From NCBI GenBank assembly GCA_020025655.1, contig JAHHRR010000004.1, positions 1 to 61,806 on the forward strand: a DNA stretch of 61,806 bases. Direction: 5' to 3'. The DNA comes from Oscillospiraceae bacterium. Its GTDB lineage: Bacteria; Bacillota; Clostridia; Oscillospirales; Oscillospiraceae. Under the pieces are notes generated by a model. The model was given only the letters and a program-made list of their open reading frames with translations. It ran no database searches and was not told the origin of the DNA. The translations under genes and the position numbers were made by a program. Positions 15,834 to 24,292 of this stretch are shown here, piece after piece (the first letter of the stretch is position 1; every line of letters begins with the position of its first letter).

Positions 15834-16280
15834 ATGATTAAACTGGTTAGCCAATCGGATATGATGCAGGCTGCAATAATTCATTCTGAAAGCTGGAGAG
15901 AATCTCACAGGGACGTATGTTCCGCAGAGTTTATTGCGCTCCACACACCTGAACGCCAAAAGGGCTATCTTGAATCAGTGATTGCAAAAGGTGCGCAGCT
16001 CTATATGCTGACTGACGAGAAGCCTGTCGGTATTGTCTCGGTTCATGGCAGTCTGATTGAAAATCTCTATGTTTTGCCTGGCGAGCAGAATAAAGGATAC
16101 GGAACTCAATTGCTTGCTTTCGCTGTTGAAAAATGTACAGAATCACCTCTTCTGTGGATTCTCAGCACGAATGACGGAGCCAAGCGGCTCTATGAACGCA
16201 ATGGGTTTCAGCCAACAGGAAATATCGTGAAGCACACTGGTGGTGTGGACGAACTTGAATTCTGTCTGCATCAAGGATAA
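15834..16280 (+). CDS. GNAT-family N-acetyltransferase
   Basis: The 148-residue protein has the GNAT fold: an N-terminal segment with SESWRESHRDVCS, a central beta strand IENLYVLPGEQNKGYGTQLL that carries the acetyl-CoA pyrophosphate-binding loop (Q-x-x-G-Y-G), and the closing RLYERNGFQPTG motif. Members acetylate amines on small molecules or proteins; the substrate is not predictable. It is preceded by GAAAGG about 8 nt before the ATG at 15834, sits alone 176 bp after the MATE fusion, and is closed by a strong bidirectional hairpin. Confidence 0.85.
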   Translation: MIKLVSQSDMMQAAIIHSESWRESHRDVCSAEFIALHTPERQKGYLESVIAKGAQLYMLTDEKPVGIVSVHGSLIENLYVLPGEQNKGYGTQLLAFAVEKCTESPLLWILSTNDGAKRLYERNGFQPTGNIVKHTGGVDELEFCLHQG

Positions 16281-16311
16281 ATTTCAACTGATCGGGCAGC
16301 TATATCACAAA

Positions 16312-16348
16312 AAAACGGAGTGTATCGAAATTCGATACACTCCGTTTT
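16312..16348. terminator. Bidirectional terminator
   Basis: AAAACGGAGTGTATCGAA and its complement form an 18-bp perfect palindrome around 16330, with A and T runs at the two ends. It separates the convergent GNAT (+) and aminotransferase (-) genes. Confidence 0.85.
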
Positions 16349-16403
16349 GAGTTTCGGTGTTTCTTAAATTACTTGCCTGATCTTTAAGGTGCTGAGCTTT
16401 TTA

Positions 16404-17906
16404 TTACTGCTGCTGATAGTAGCTGAGGAAGTCTCCGATTTTGTCTACGCACTCTTTCAGAACTTCAATTCTGGGCAGATAGACAACACGGAAGTGGTCA
16501 GGCTGTTTCCAGTTGAAACCGCCGCCGTGAATTATCAGAATTTTTTTCTCTTTCAGAAGATCAAGAGCAAACTTTTCGTCGTCTACTATATTGAATTTTT
16601 TTACATCAATTTTCGGGAACATATAAAAAGCGGCTTTAGGCTTAACAGCGCTTATTCCGGGGATATCGGTCAGAGCTTTATAAATATAGTCTCTCTGCTC
16701 GTAAATTCTTCCGCCGGGAACAATGTAATTCTGAACGCTCTGGTATCCGCCCAGCGCTGTCTGAATAATAGACTGAGCGGGGACATTAGAGCAAAGTCTC
16801 ATGTTGGAGAGCATTTTTATACCGCTTATATAGTCCTGAGCAATTCTCTTGTTGCCGCTGAGAATCATCCAGCCTACTCTGAAGCCTGCAACCATATGGG
16901 ACTTGGAAAGACCGCTGAATGTGACGCAGAAAAGGTCGGGAGCCAGAGATGCAATGGAAATGTGCTCCTCGGTTTCAAGCACCAGACGGTCATAGATTTC
17001 ATCGGAGAATATCATAAGCTGATGACGTCTTGCGATATCGACAATCTGCTGGAGAACCTCTCTGGGATAAAGAGCACCGGTGGGGTTATTGGGGTTTATG
17101 ATTACAATAGCCTTGGTACGGTCGGTAATTTTGCTTTCGATATCCTGCATATCGGGATACCATTCAGACTGCTCGTCACATATATAATGTACAGCCTTGC
17201 CGCCGGCAAGGGTTGCACAGGCAGTCCAGAGAGGGTAGTCGGGAGCGGGGATAAGAATCTCATCACCATTATCCAAAAGTGCAGACATGGAGAGATTTAT
17301 AAGCTCACTTACACCGTTGCCGGTATAAATATCATCCATTGTTACATTAGGAATATGCTTCAGCTGAGCATACTGCATAATTGCTTTTCTTGCAGAAAAC
17401 AGACCTTCAGCGGGAGAGTAGCCTTCGCACTCAGTCAGCTGGCGGCGCATATCATGTATAACCTCATCGGGTGCCTTAAAGCCGAAGGGAGCGGGGTTTC
17501 CGATATTCAGCTTTAAAATCTGCATTCCTGCATCTTCCATTCTGTTGGCTTCATCTACAACAGGGCCTCGTACATCATATAAAACATTATCCAGCTTTGA
17601 AGATTTTTTTATAACACGCATATCATCAGCTCCTAAACTTTCATTATCCGTTAATTTTATATCCGAAATCTGATCAATATTCTCAGAATCTTCTCCTTTT
17701 AACCACTCTTCGCTTACATTTAATGCAGAAGCAAGAAAACGCAGTATATCGTTTCGTGGCAGAGTTTTTCCGCTTACATACTGACTTATCTGGCTCTTAC
17801 CAAGCTTTACACCCTGCTCATCGGCAGCACGTATAAGGTCTACCTGCTTTTTACCTGAATTTTTCATAGCAGTATTGAGTCTTGCTGCAAATATATCGTT
17901 AGTCAC
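16404..17906 (-). CDS. Class I/II aminotransferase with N-terminal XRE DNA-binding domain
   Basis: The 500-residue protein joins an XRE-type helix-turn-helix (about residues 1-75; KSQISQYVSGKTLPRNDILR recognition region) to a complete AlaA/AspC-like PLP aminotransferase (about 100-500). The PLP lysine lies in FSGLSKSHMVAGFRVGW; INPNNPTGA and SDEIYDRL are the other conserved blocks. The enzyme part would transfer amino groups, probably alanine/pyruvate type. The start is GTG at 17906 with AAGGAGG upstream. The upstream region holds five AAGTTCAA-like sites overlapping a promoter, which suggests self-regulation. This is not a GntR/MocR protein: the DNA-binding domain is XRE type. Confidence 0.88.
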   Translation of the reverse strand: MTNDIFAARLNTAMKNSGKKQVDLIRAADEQGVKLGKSQISQYVSGKTLPRNDILRFLASALNVSEEWLKGEDSENIDQISDIKLTDNESLGADDMRVIKKSSKLDNVLYDVRGPVVDEANRMEDAGMQILKLNIGNPAPFGFKAPDEVIHDMRRQLTECEGYSPAEGLFSARKAIMQYAQLKHIPNVTMDDIYTGNGVSELINLSMSALLDNGDEILIPAPDYPLWTACATLAGGKAVHYICDEQSEWYPDMQDIESKITDRTKAIVIINPNNPTGALYPREVLQQIVDIARRHQLMIFSDEIYDRLVLETEEHISIASLAPDLFCVTFSGLSKSHMVAGFRVGWMILSGNKRIAQDYISGIKMLSNMRLCSNVPAQSIIQTALGGYQSVQNYIVPGGRIYEQRDYIYKALTDIPGISAVKPKAAFYMFPKIDVKKFNIVDDEKFALDLLKEKKILIIHGGGFNWKQPDHFRVVYLPRIEVLKECVDKIGDFLSYYQQQ

Positions 17907-17922
17907 CGGATAAACCTCCTTG

Positions 17923-18044
17923 AAAAGTTCAATTCAACATCATAAGTTCAATTTAATTGAGATTATAGCACTAACAAAATAAAAGTTCAAGACACTTTGA
18001 AAAATAAATGAACTTTTTGAGTGGAAAAATTAAAGTTCAATTTT
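17923..18044 (-). promoter_or_regulatory. Promoter with five AAGTTCAA operator-like repeats
   Basis: On the minus strand TTGAAC (17990-17985) and TATAAT (17967-17962) are spaced by 17 bp. Copies of AAGTTCAA-type sequence occur at 17924-17934, 17943-17955, 17981-17991 (overlapping the -35), 18009-18018 (inverted) and 18032-18044. They are absent from neighbouring intergenic regions and are probable binding sites for the XRE domain of the downstream gene. Confidence 0.6.
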
Positions 18045-18077
18045 AAACAGCAATGAATACAAATAACAGAGAAAAGG

Positions 18078-18115
18078 AAAACCACCGCTGCGGCACTGAC
18101 CGTATGCGGTGGTTT
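18078..18115 (-). terminator. Terminator of the GntR/ABC operon
   Basis: AAACCACCGC and GCGGTGGTTT form a 10-bp stem; on the minus strand it is followed by TTTTCCTTTTC. It ends the leftward operon whose last gene stops at 18167. Confidence 0.7.
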
Positions 18116-18166
18116 GAAATTATTTGAAGCTTAAAGCGCAGAATTCGTATGGGATAAACGATTTTT

Positions 18167-18751
18167 TCATACTTTTTTTATGCGTACGGATATTGACAAT
18201 GATATAATGCTTATAATAAGCGTGATAACAATAAATATAAGCGGAGCGGAGCAGAGAAGCTCCAAGGCTGAGGAATTTTTCAGAAGAGTTCCTAAAGATA
18301 CTGCAACAGCTATGAAACAGAAGTAAATCAGCCTGCCCTTCTGGGTTCCGTATCTGAAAAATACAGGTGTACTTACGGAAATGAAAAGTGAGCCTGCAAG
18401 AATAGAATAGAAAACAAGCCAGAGAGAGTCTGAAATTGAACTTTTTGTTACTACAGAAGTAACTGCCTGAGCCAGTATGAAAAGCACTGCCGCAATAAGC
18501 ATCCATATGTATCCCAAAAGGTACTTGCTCAGCACAAGGGCATTCGGGGTGTAGGGCATCATTACTGCAAGCTCATCCCATTTTGTCTGCTCGTCAAAGC
18601 CCATGGCAGTCATGGTAAACGCTGCACCCATAATAACTGCAACAGGGGCCATGAAAGAGCCTCCGGTTATTGCAATAAGTGGAATTATAAGTAGCACCAG
18701 CTTCATCTGTCTTGTGACCACAAGAAAATCCTTAATAAGCAGAGCTTTCAT
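18167..18751 (-). CDS. ABC-2 type transporter permease
   Basis: The 194-residue membrane protein has about six hydrophobic segments and the N-terminal MKALLIKDFLVVTRQMK typical of small ABC-2 permeases paired with YtrB-like ATPases. It overlaps the ATPase gene by 4 nt (ATGA), so the two are translationally coupled and form one exporter with the preceding gene product. The substrate is unknown; related systems in Firmicutes respond to cell-envelope stress or peptide antibiotics. RBS GGAGGAAAAT before the ATG at 18751. Confidence 0.82.
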   Translation of the reverse strand: MKALLIKDFLVVTRQMKLVLLIIPLIAITGGSFMAPVAVIMGAAFTMTAMGFDEQTKWDELAVMMPYTPNALVLSKYLLGYIWMLIAAVLFILAQAVTSVVTKSSISDSLWLVFYSILAGSLFISVSTPVFFRYGTQKGRLIYFCFIAVAVSLGTLLKNSSALELLCSAPLIFIVITLIISIISLSISVRIKKV

Positions 18752-19596
18752 TTATTTTCCTCCTTTGCCATAAAGAGAATAATATCCTCGAGACTGGTTA
18801 CTTCCGGAGTAAAGGCGGAATTTATCTTATTCTTTAAAACCAGCGCATCATATCCGTAGGAGGTTTCTTTTCTGCGGATAAGGGCATCCTCCGGAAGAGC
18901 AGAGAAGTTTTCTCGGGAGAGCTTGACCACTGCGTATTTATCCAAAAGAACATCCTTTTCCTCACAGAGCATAAGCTTTCCTTTGTGGAGGAAAGTTATA
19001 TAATCGCAGATTTTTTCAAGGTCACTTATGATATGGGATGAAAGCAGAACGGAATGGCCCTCGTCCCGTGTAAAATCGTTGAATACATCAAGAATTTCAT
19101 CCCGTATCATGGGGTCAAGACCGCTGGTGGCCTCATCCAGAATCAGAAGCTCGGGATGATGGGAAAGGGCCGCTGCAATGGCAAGCTTCATTTTCATTCC
19201 CCGGGAAAAGTCCTGAATTTTCTTCCCACGGGGAAGGTCGAAGTGCTTTATATATTTTTCGTAGGCATCCCTGTCCCAGTTAATATAAGTGGCTTTCATT
19301 ATCTTATCAATGTCATCGGTATTCAAAATTCCGGGGAAACATGCCTCGTCAAGCACAACCCCGATATTCTGCTTGAGCTTTGTAAATTCACTGCTGCGGT
19401 TCGAGACACCGAAAACGGAAATTGACCCGCTGTCAGGCTTTATGGCATTCATAATAAGCTTGATTGCAGTGCTTTTTCCGGCACCGTTTTCGCCTACAAG
19501 TCCCATGATTGTACCTGTGGGCAATGAAAAGCTGACATTGTCCAGCGTGAAACCGGGATAAGACTTTGTTACATTATTAAGTTCAATTGCATTCAT
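18748..19596 (-). CDS. ABC transporter ATP-binding protein (YtrB-like)
   Basis: The 282-residue ATPase has Walker A (GLVGENGAGKSTAIKLI, about 32-48), a signature region QDFSRGMKMKLAIAAAL, Walker B ELLILDEATSGLDP and the switch histidine in LLSSHI. It has the C-terminal extension usual for ABC-2 exporter ATPases. It powers the permease encoded next. The ATG at 19596 follows the regulator stop by one base and is preceded by GGAAGGAT, so the operon order is regulator, ATPase, permease. Confidence 0.92.
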   Translation of the reverse strand: MNAIELNNVTKSYPGFTLDNVSFSLPTGTIMGLVGENGAGKSTAIKLIMNAIKPDSGSISVFGVSNRSSEFTKLKQNIGVVLDEACFPGILNTDDIDKIMKATYINWDRDAYEKYIKHFDLPRGKKIQDFSRGMKMKLAIAAALSHHPELLILDEATSGLDPMIRDEILDVFNDFTRDEGHSVLLSSHIISDLEKICDYITFLHKGKLMLCEEKDVLLDKYAVVKLSRENFSALPEDALIRRKETSYGYDALVLKNKINSAFTPEVTSLEDIILFMAKEENK

Positions 19597-19597
19597 T

Positions 19598-19972
19598 TTA
19601 TCCTTCCTCTGAGATTAGCTTCACCATTTCTATGATGTTGTCGGTAGTCAGATTACAGCTGGAGGCCAGCTGCATTATAGCCCTGATATGCTCCTCTATT
19701 TCCTTTAGGTTAGCTTCCTGCATGAGCTCGATGTTTTTCTCGGCCACATAGGAACCCCGGCCTGCAACGGAATAGATGTATCCGTCCTTTTCCAGCTCGT
19801 CATAGGCCCTTTTAGTGGTGATGACGCTGATTCTGAGATCCTTTGCAAGGTTACGGATAGACGGCAGCAGTTCACCCTCTTTTAAGCTGCCGGATATAAT
19901 CAGGGATTTGATCTGAGTGTAAATCTGCTCATAAATAGGCTGATTGTTTGCGTTGCTGATAATTATTTCCAT
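19598..19972 (-). CDS. GntR-family regulator, YtrA subfamily
   Basis: The 124-residue protein has an N-terminal winged helix of the GntR type (QPIYEQIYTQIKSLIISGSLKEGE, LPSIRNLAKDLRIS, TTKRAYDELEKDGYIYSVAGRGSYV) and only a short helical tail of about 50 residues. This is the YtrA layout, whose members repress their own ABC operon. The start is the ATG at 19972 with AGGAG upstream; 14 further codons in frame have no ribosome site. The palindromic sites around its promoter support autoregulation. Confidence 0.88.
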   Translation of the reverse strand: MEIIISNANNQPIYEQIYTQIKSLIISGSLKEGELLPSIRNLAKDLRISVITTKRAYDELEKDGYIYSVAGRGSYVAEKNIELMQEANLKEIEEHIRAIMQLASSCNLTTDNIIEMVKLISEEG

Positions 19973-19985
19973 GATGCATCTCCTA

Positions 19986-20043
19986 AGTATATACTGTATA
20001 TATGGAGTATACACAGTATATACTGCATATATACACTTGTCAA
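19986..20043 (-). promoter_or_regulatory. Promoter and operators of the GntR/ABC operon
   Basis: On the minus strand TTGACA (20043-20038) and TATACT (20020-20015) are spaced by exactly 17 bp. The perfect palindrome CAGTATATACTG (20014-20025) covers the -10, and a related AGTATATACTGTATATA sequence lies just downstream (19986-20002). Both are good candidates for the binding sites of the GntR protein encoded next. Confidence 0.7.
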
Positions 20044-20283
20044 GAGGCGGGAAAAATTTTTACCAGTGTTCCGGCTGAGCGTGAGCATGAATTTTGAAAG
20101 TTAAGAGCGGCAGAAACGCAGTTATATGACAGCAAAATGCATGATTTGCCTGAAAATTAAATGAAATGTTCACAAAAAAGAACTGTATGTCTCATGCCTG
20201 TTAAGGTAGAATAAACTTGGGCACAGATCTTCAAAAACAGTTTTGCAGGCTGAACCTGAAATTTACAGCTTAGGAGTTTGAAT

Positions 20284-21153
20284 ATGAAAAAACACATAGC
20301 GAGCTTAGGAACGCTGCTGATGACAGCCGCTTTGCTGGCAGGCTGCGGAAACAGCGGTGAAAAACCTAAAATAAATGATACTCCGGTGAATACTAACGGA
20401 ATTGTCTATTCCAATCTGGCAGATACAGAGTCACAGAATGAGGTTGCGGAAATTCTGGAAAGTCACGGTGTCACCAAAGAACAGACGCAGGCCCTTATAT
20501 CATGGGCTGATGATTATAATTCAAGAGTAAGCTCCGGAACTCCGGCAGAAGGCTTTCAGCCACTAGGTGACGTCGGAGCAGATTACAGCGGTTTTATAGT
20601 AGACGGCAGGGAGGCTGCTGACGGAATGTTTGAGCCGGAGGCAAACTGCCGCCTGACAAGCTATCTGCTTATGAAGAACCTGATACAGACAAACGGAAAA
20701 CAGGCAGATAATGATACAGTTCTTGTGTTCGATATGGAGGCAGTTGACAGCTGCCGGCAGTTTGCTCTCAGCGAAGAGGAACGGAATAATTATGTCTCAC
20801 TTTTCAGCAGGGTTCCGTTAAATGGTGCCGATACCATGGAAAAGCATATTGAACTTATTCAGAATACATGGAAGGACAGAGATATTAAAATAGAAGGAGA
20901 CGGTATATCGCTTATTACAGTTTATCTTCATATGCCCTTTGATGATGTACGTTTTGTAGGTCATACAGGCGTTCTGGTGGAAACGGATGACGGTCTGCTG
21001 TTTATAGAAAAATACGGACCGCAGCTTCCTTTCCAGGCAACCAGATTCCATGACCGCAATGAGCTTAAAGAGTATCTTCTTAACAGAGCTGACCTGTATG
21101 GAGATGAAACGGAGCTTGCCCCGATAGTTATGGAAAATGACCGTGTAATCTAA
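20284..21153 (+). CDS. DUF4300-like lipoprotein
   Basis: The 289-residue protein has a lipoprotein signal with lipobox LLAGC (cysteine near residue 21), so it is anchored on the outer face of the membrane. The body, from VYSNLADTESQNEVAEIL to the HTGVLVETDDGLLFIEKYG block, fits what I recall of the DUF4300 family of Firmicutes lipoproteins; the conserved NCRLTSYLLMK segment near residue 120 supports this. No catalytic function is known. The start is the ATG at 20284, since TAGGAG is correctly spaced for it and the TTG two codons earlier is not needed. It is followed by a strong terminator. Confidence 0.65.
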   Translation: MKKHIASLGTLLMTAALLAGCGNSGEKPKINDTPVNTNGIVYSNLADTESQNEVAEILESHGVTKEQTQALISWADDYNSRVSSGTPAEGFQPLGDVGADYSGFIVDGREAADGMFEPEANCRLTSYLLMKNLIQTNGKQADNDTVLVFDMEAVDSCRQFALSEEERNNYVSLFSRVPLNGADTMEKHIELIQNTWKDRDIKIEGDGISLITVYLHMPFDDVRFVGHTGVLVETDDGLLFIEKYGPQLPFQATRFHDRNELKEYLLNRADLYGDETELAPIVMENDRVI

Positions 21154-21165
21154 GTAAATTAAAAG

Positions 21166-21207
21166 AAAAATGCGCATCTTTCGCTGTAATGAAAGATGCG
21201 CATTTTT
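21166..21207 (+). terminator. Terminator after the DUF4300-like gene
   Basis: AAAAATGCGCATCTTTC and GAAAGATGCGCATTTTT form a 17-bp stem with T-rich continuation. Confidence 0.85.
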
Positions 21208-21307
21208 ATATAAACGGATTTATCCCGATGTAAGGCAGAGAGAAACTGAAATTTAATTTTAACTTAGATGATAAGATTTATTTTGACAGAATAAATTTAA
21301 TCAAATA

Positions 21308-21338
21308 AAAAGACCGGCATAACGCCGGCCTTTTTTGT
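21308..21338. terminator. Bidirectional terminator before the second anchored surface protein
   Basis: A CCGGC/GCCGG core with flanking AAGA and TTTTTT forms a short GC-rich hairpin. T runs are present on both strands. It lies just beyond the stop of the gene at 21346-23172 (-). Confidence 0.7.
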
Positions 21339-21345
21339 GAGAGGA

Positions 21346-23172
21346 TCAGTCTATTTTCCACTTACGTGAAACAAGAACAGCCGCAGCGGTTCCGGAAACT
21401 GCAAGCAGTCCAAGCCAGAGTGAAAGCTGTGATTCATCTCCGGTTTTCGGCTTTGAATTTTTGTCAAAACTTTCTTTTCGGATGCAGCCGCATTCGGTGC
21501 AGGTATAAGTAATTTCGCCTTTTTCCTTATCTGAGGGCTGTCTGGTTATAACACCGCTGTTCCAGATATGTTCGGCGTTTTCACATACTCCGCATCGCTC
21601 ACAGCAATGGCAGTGAGTTTTGCTGTCGCAGTTATCTTTAAAGCCGCTCCATTTATGACCCAGAGCAGGAATTGCGTCTCCCTTGCTTATTACTTGACCG
21701 CAAACTGAGCAGACCGTATCTCCTGTGTAGCCATCTTCAGTGCAGCTGGGTTCTTTGACATTGTTTAGCTCGGTGTTTTTGTGGCTGCACATTACTTCAA
21801 TTATACTTACGGCCGGATCGTGAGGATAATAACCATTGCACACGACAGTATATTCTTTGGAGGTATCAAGGATAAAACCAAGGTTTTCGAGATCTTTTGC
21901 TGCCTTGGACATATCCATTTTTATGCTGTCATTGCCAAGCACACGATTATCACAGGGAACATCGGTTTTATATACGGTCTTTCCGTTGCAGACAAATTCA
22001 ACAGGCTGCGTATGCATGGGAGTAAGTGTATTGTGATTGACCTCAACGATTATATTAACATCCTTTGGAGAACAGCCGTTTTCATCCACAATTACAGTGT
22101 ATTCCTGCATATCCACTGAACCTATATTACCCTGAGATACACGATATCCCGGAAATTCACGGCTTACATAATTCGTTATATCACGATATGAAGCACCGTG
22201 TTCAGTCATTGAACCATAGCCGGAAAGCTTGACTTCCATTACTCTGGAACCGAGTTCAGCTCCGGTTTCTTTTGTAATAAAATGCAGGGTATAATTCAGA
22301 AATCCTTCAGGAAAATCATTACTGATTATTTCAAGGGTGATGGGTTTGCCTTCCTTGCTCTGTTCCTCAGTAGGGGTGAAGCTCAGCGGCTCAGGGACGG
22401 CGGTGCAGATGACGGCGCTGTCTGCGATATCAGGGACAGAATTAAGCATGAAGCCGCCCAGTGTATCATTTGCCTGTTTTCCATAGGCACTGTCGCCGTT
22501 AATAAGCATTGCCCAGCCGAAAGGAACGTCATCCTTTTTTATGAATTCCCATGTTACATTGACAGCAGAACCGGCAGGAACCTCGATAGTATAGCCGTTT
22601 ACGCTGACGACGCAGGGGGGAACGGGCTCGGGGGTAGACTGCTCTTTGATTTTAACTTCCAGCGTTACACCGTCTTCATTTTCGCAGTCTTCTTTGCTTG
22701 GTGAGAAGGTTATAGGCTCGGGTTCACCGCCTTTAAAGTAATTGTACGGGGAGCCGTTGTCGTATCTGAAACCACCAAGCTTATCAAATCCGGGAATTTT
22801 ACCTTTTGCGCTGTCTCCGTTAACACAGAGCATCCAGCCGTCTTCAGCTTCATCATACTCCCATGTTATGCTTACGGTTTGACCGTAGGGGACTATGAAA
22901 GAAAAGCTGTTTACTGTTACATAACAGTTACCGGAATAATCGTCATCGGAAATTGCTCCAGCCTCAACAGATACGTCATCAACAGGTGCAGTGACCGGCA
23001 CAACGGCAGAATCTTCGAGGGGATATTCGACTTGTACATCGGACAAATCTTCGAGAGGTACTTCGATTTGCACATCGGATAAATCTTCGGCGGAAGCTGA
23101 AACCGGCATACCGGAAAAAATTATAAGCACAGCCAGCAGCAGGCCTGCAATTCTGATAAATTTAGTTTTCAA
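21346..23172 (-). CDS. Large secreted surface protein with PKTGDES sorting signal
   Basis: The 608-residue protein has a signal peptide (cleavage near SASA, residue 27) and a 12-residue tandem repeat (EDLSDVQIEVPL / EDLSDVQVEYPL). Two homologous extracellular modules follow (about 78-175 and 190-285), each with a CxVxVN strand, ITWE/VTWE and LGGF. Then come beta modules, a cysteine-rich CSHKN...CSVCG...CHCC...CTECG region like repeats in Ruminococcaceae cell-surface proteins, and a C-terminal sorting signal KPKTGDESQ, hydrophobic stretch and basic end. The sorting motif closely matches that of the fibre-operon protein at 4145. Start is TTG at 23172 with AAGGAG upstream. The ligand is unknown. 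Confidence 0.72.
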   Translation of the reverse strand: MKTKFIRIAGLLLAVLIIFSGMPVSASAEDLSDVQIEVPLEDLSDVQVEYPLEDSAVVPVTAPVDDVSVEAGAISDDDYSGNCYVTVNSFSFIVPYGQTVSITWEYDEAEDGWMLCVNGDSAKGKIPGFDKLGGFRYDNGSPYNYFKGGEPEPITFSPSKEDCENEDGVTLEVKIKEQSTPEPVPPCVVSVNGYTIEVPAGSAVNVTWEFIKKDDVPFGWAMLINGDSAYGKQANDTLGGFMLNSVPDIADSAVICTAVPEPLSFTPTEEQSKEGKPITLEIISNDFPEGFLNYTLHFITKETGAELGSRVMEVKLSGYGSMTEHGASYRDITNYVSREFPGYRVSQGNIGSVDMQEYTVIVDENGCSPKDVNIIVEVNHNTLTPMHTQPVEFVCNGKTVYKTDVPCDNRVLGNDSIKMDMSKAAKDLENLGFILDTSKEYTVVCNGYYPHDPAVSIIEVMCSHKNTELNNVKEPSCTEDGYTGDTVCSVCGQVISKGDAIPALGHKWSGFKDNCDSKTHCHCCERCGVCENAEHIWNSGVITRQPSDKEKGEITYTCTECGCIRKESFDKNSKPKTGDESQLSLWLGLLAVSGTAAAVLVSRKWKID

Positions 23173-23207
23173 GTTTTACTCCTTTTTATGCCAATAAAGC
23201 TGTAACT

Positions 23208-23522
23208 TTATTTGGATTTTTTTGAAAGAGCTGCCTGAACGGTTCCTCTGGGGTCTCTGATAAGCAGAATAATAATCCAGATTATAAGTCCCAGTGCTAT
23301 GACCGAAAAGCCGAGAAATGCATCATTCAGCATATCGGCAGGTGCAGGGGTGAAATAATCTGCGTGGAGTTCGGCGTATTCAAATATAGCATCCACTAAC
23401 CACATGATAGATGCGCCCCAGTACATGAAGCACAAAGGAGCAAGGCAAAGCCCTTTGTCTCTGGATGTGTACCATTTGGCAGTGCATATTACAGCTGCAA
23501 AAACACAAATAAGTAATGTCAT
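23208..23522 (-). CDS. Small membrane protein of unknown function
   Basis: The 104-residue protein has three predicted membrane segments (residues ~1-15, 28-45, 70-90) and a basic C-terminus. No known motif was recognised. It is encoded 16 bp after the membrane protein at 23539-23949, with AAGGAGTGACC as ribosome site, so the two are probably co-transcribed and may form a complex. A DUF assignment was not possible. Confidence 0.6.
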   Translation of the reverse strand: MTLLICVFAAVICTAKWYTSRDKGLCLAPLCFMYWGASIMWLVDAIFEYAELHADYFTPAPADMLNDAFLGFSVIALGLIIWIIILLIRDPRGTVQAALSKKSK

Positions 23523-23538
23523 TTAAGGTCACTCCTTA

Positions 23539-23949
23539 TTATGCGGCTTCTGCCAGCGGGGCTTTCTCGGGGCGTTTCAGAATAGAACTTACAACACCCA
23601 TTATAATTCCCCATACTGCGGTTATCAGGCAGGCCATGCTTACACCTACCGTAGCCATTTCATGCAGCATTTCTGCCGCATCACCCGGATCATACATCGC
23701 AGTCAGGAACGGGAACCACGGCACCACCTCTCCATGCCAGACGTGCTCAAAGGCCAGCAGCACAACGCCGCCCCAGAGAAGATAGGCCAGCAGCATAAGT
23801 CTGCGGCTCCAGGGGTAAGGGTTCGCCTTAATTTCCTTGTCTGAGGTCTTTCTCAGCTCCTCTTCGGTTTTCTCTTCGTGATGCTGGATACCCTTTGCTA
23901 CAGCGGTTACTACAAGTGCTTCTCCGGCACTGATTAAAAAACACGCCAT
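23539..23949 (-). CDS. Small membrane protein, conserved in Clostridia, function unknown
   Basis: The 136-residue protein has an N-terminal amphipathic segment (ISAGEALVVTAVAKGI), a charged region rich in Glu/Lys, and membrane helices near 50-68 and 95-120. The block LLAFEHVWHGEVVPWFPFL and the following MLHEMATVGVSMACLITAVWG look strongly conserved, and resemble a family I recall from gut Clostridia, without known function. It is the first gene of a two-gene unit with the next membrane protein. RBS AGGAGG. Confidence 0.62.
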   Translation of the reverse strand: MACFLISAGEALVVTAVAKGIQHHEEKTEEELRKTSDKEIKANPYPWSRRLMLLAYLLWGGVVLLAFEHVWHGEVVPWFPFLTAMYDPGDAAEMLHEMATVGVSMACLITAVWGIIMGVVSSILKRPEKAPLAEAA

Positions 23950-23994
23950 AAATTTTTCCTCCTATAAGTTGTATTTGGGTTTGACCATATATTC

Positions 23995-24022
23995 ATATTA
24001 GCAGTATATATTGGGTTTACAA
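23995..24022 (-). promoter_or_regulatory. Promoter of the paired membrane-protein genes
   Basis: On the minus strand TTGTAA (24022-24017) and TAATAT (24000-23995) are 16 bp apart, 45 bp before the ATG at 23949. Nothing else was recognised in the 23950-24292 gap. Confidence 0.5.
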
Positions 24023-24292
24023 GCCCCGTAGGGGGATATTTTGATGCTAAAATTTGCAATTTTACCAAAATACACCATGTTTTATAACGTAATTTATACA
24101 TTTATCTTCGAGTGAATAAACGAATTGACAAAACTGGAATAACAGAACTGCTGAGCATTCGAAATTATCAGTTACGGAGTCAAAAAATTTTACGAAGCAG
24201 TTTATTTAATGTAAGTTTTTGAATAAATGAGGCAACATATAGATGTGCGGAGAAATTAAGCTGAAATGTAAAAACGAAAGGTGGATGCTTTG

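Noticed and set aside
16389..17516. 375-residue plus-strand frame opposite the XRE-aminotransferase
   Set aside because: The minus-strand gene has all aminotransferase motifs; the plus-strand frame has none and no ribosome site.
24007..24012. Rightward TTGACC (23981) with TATATA (24005) as oleate hydratase promoter
   Set aside because: Spacing is 18 bp but it lies about 280 bp before the start and overlaps the minus-strand promoter of the neighbouring genes; too weak to assert.
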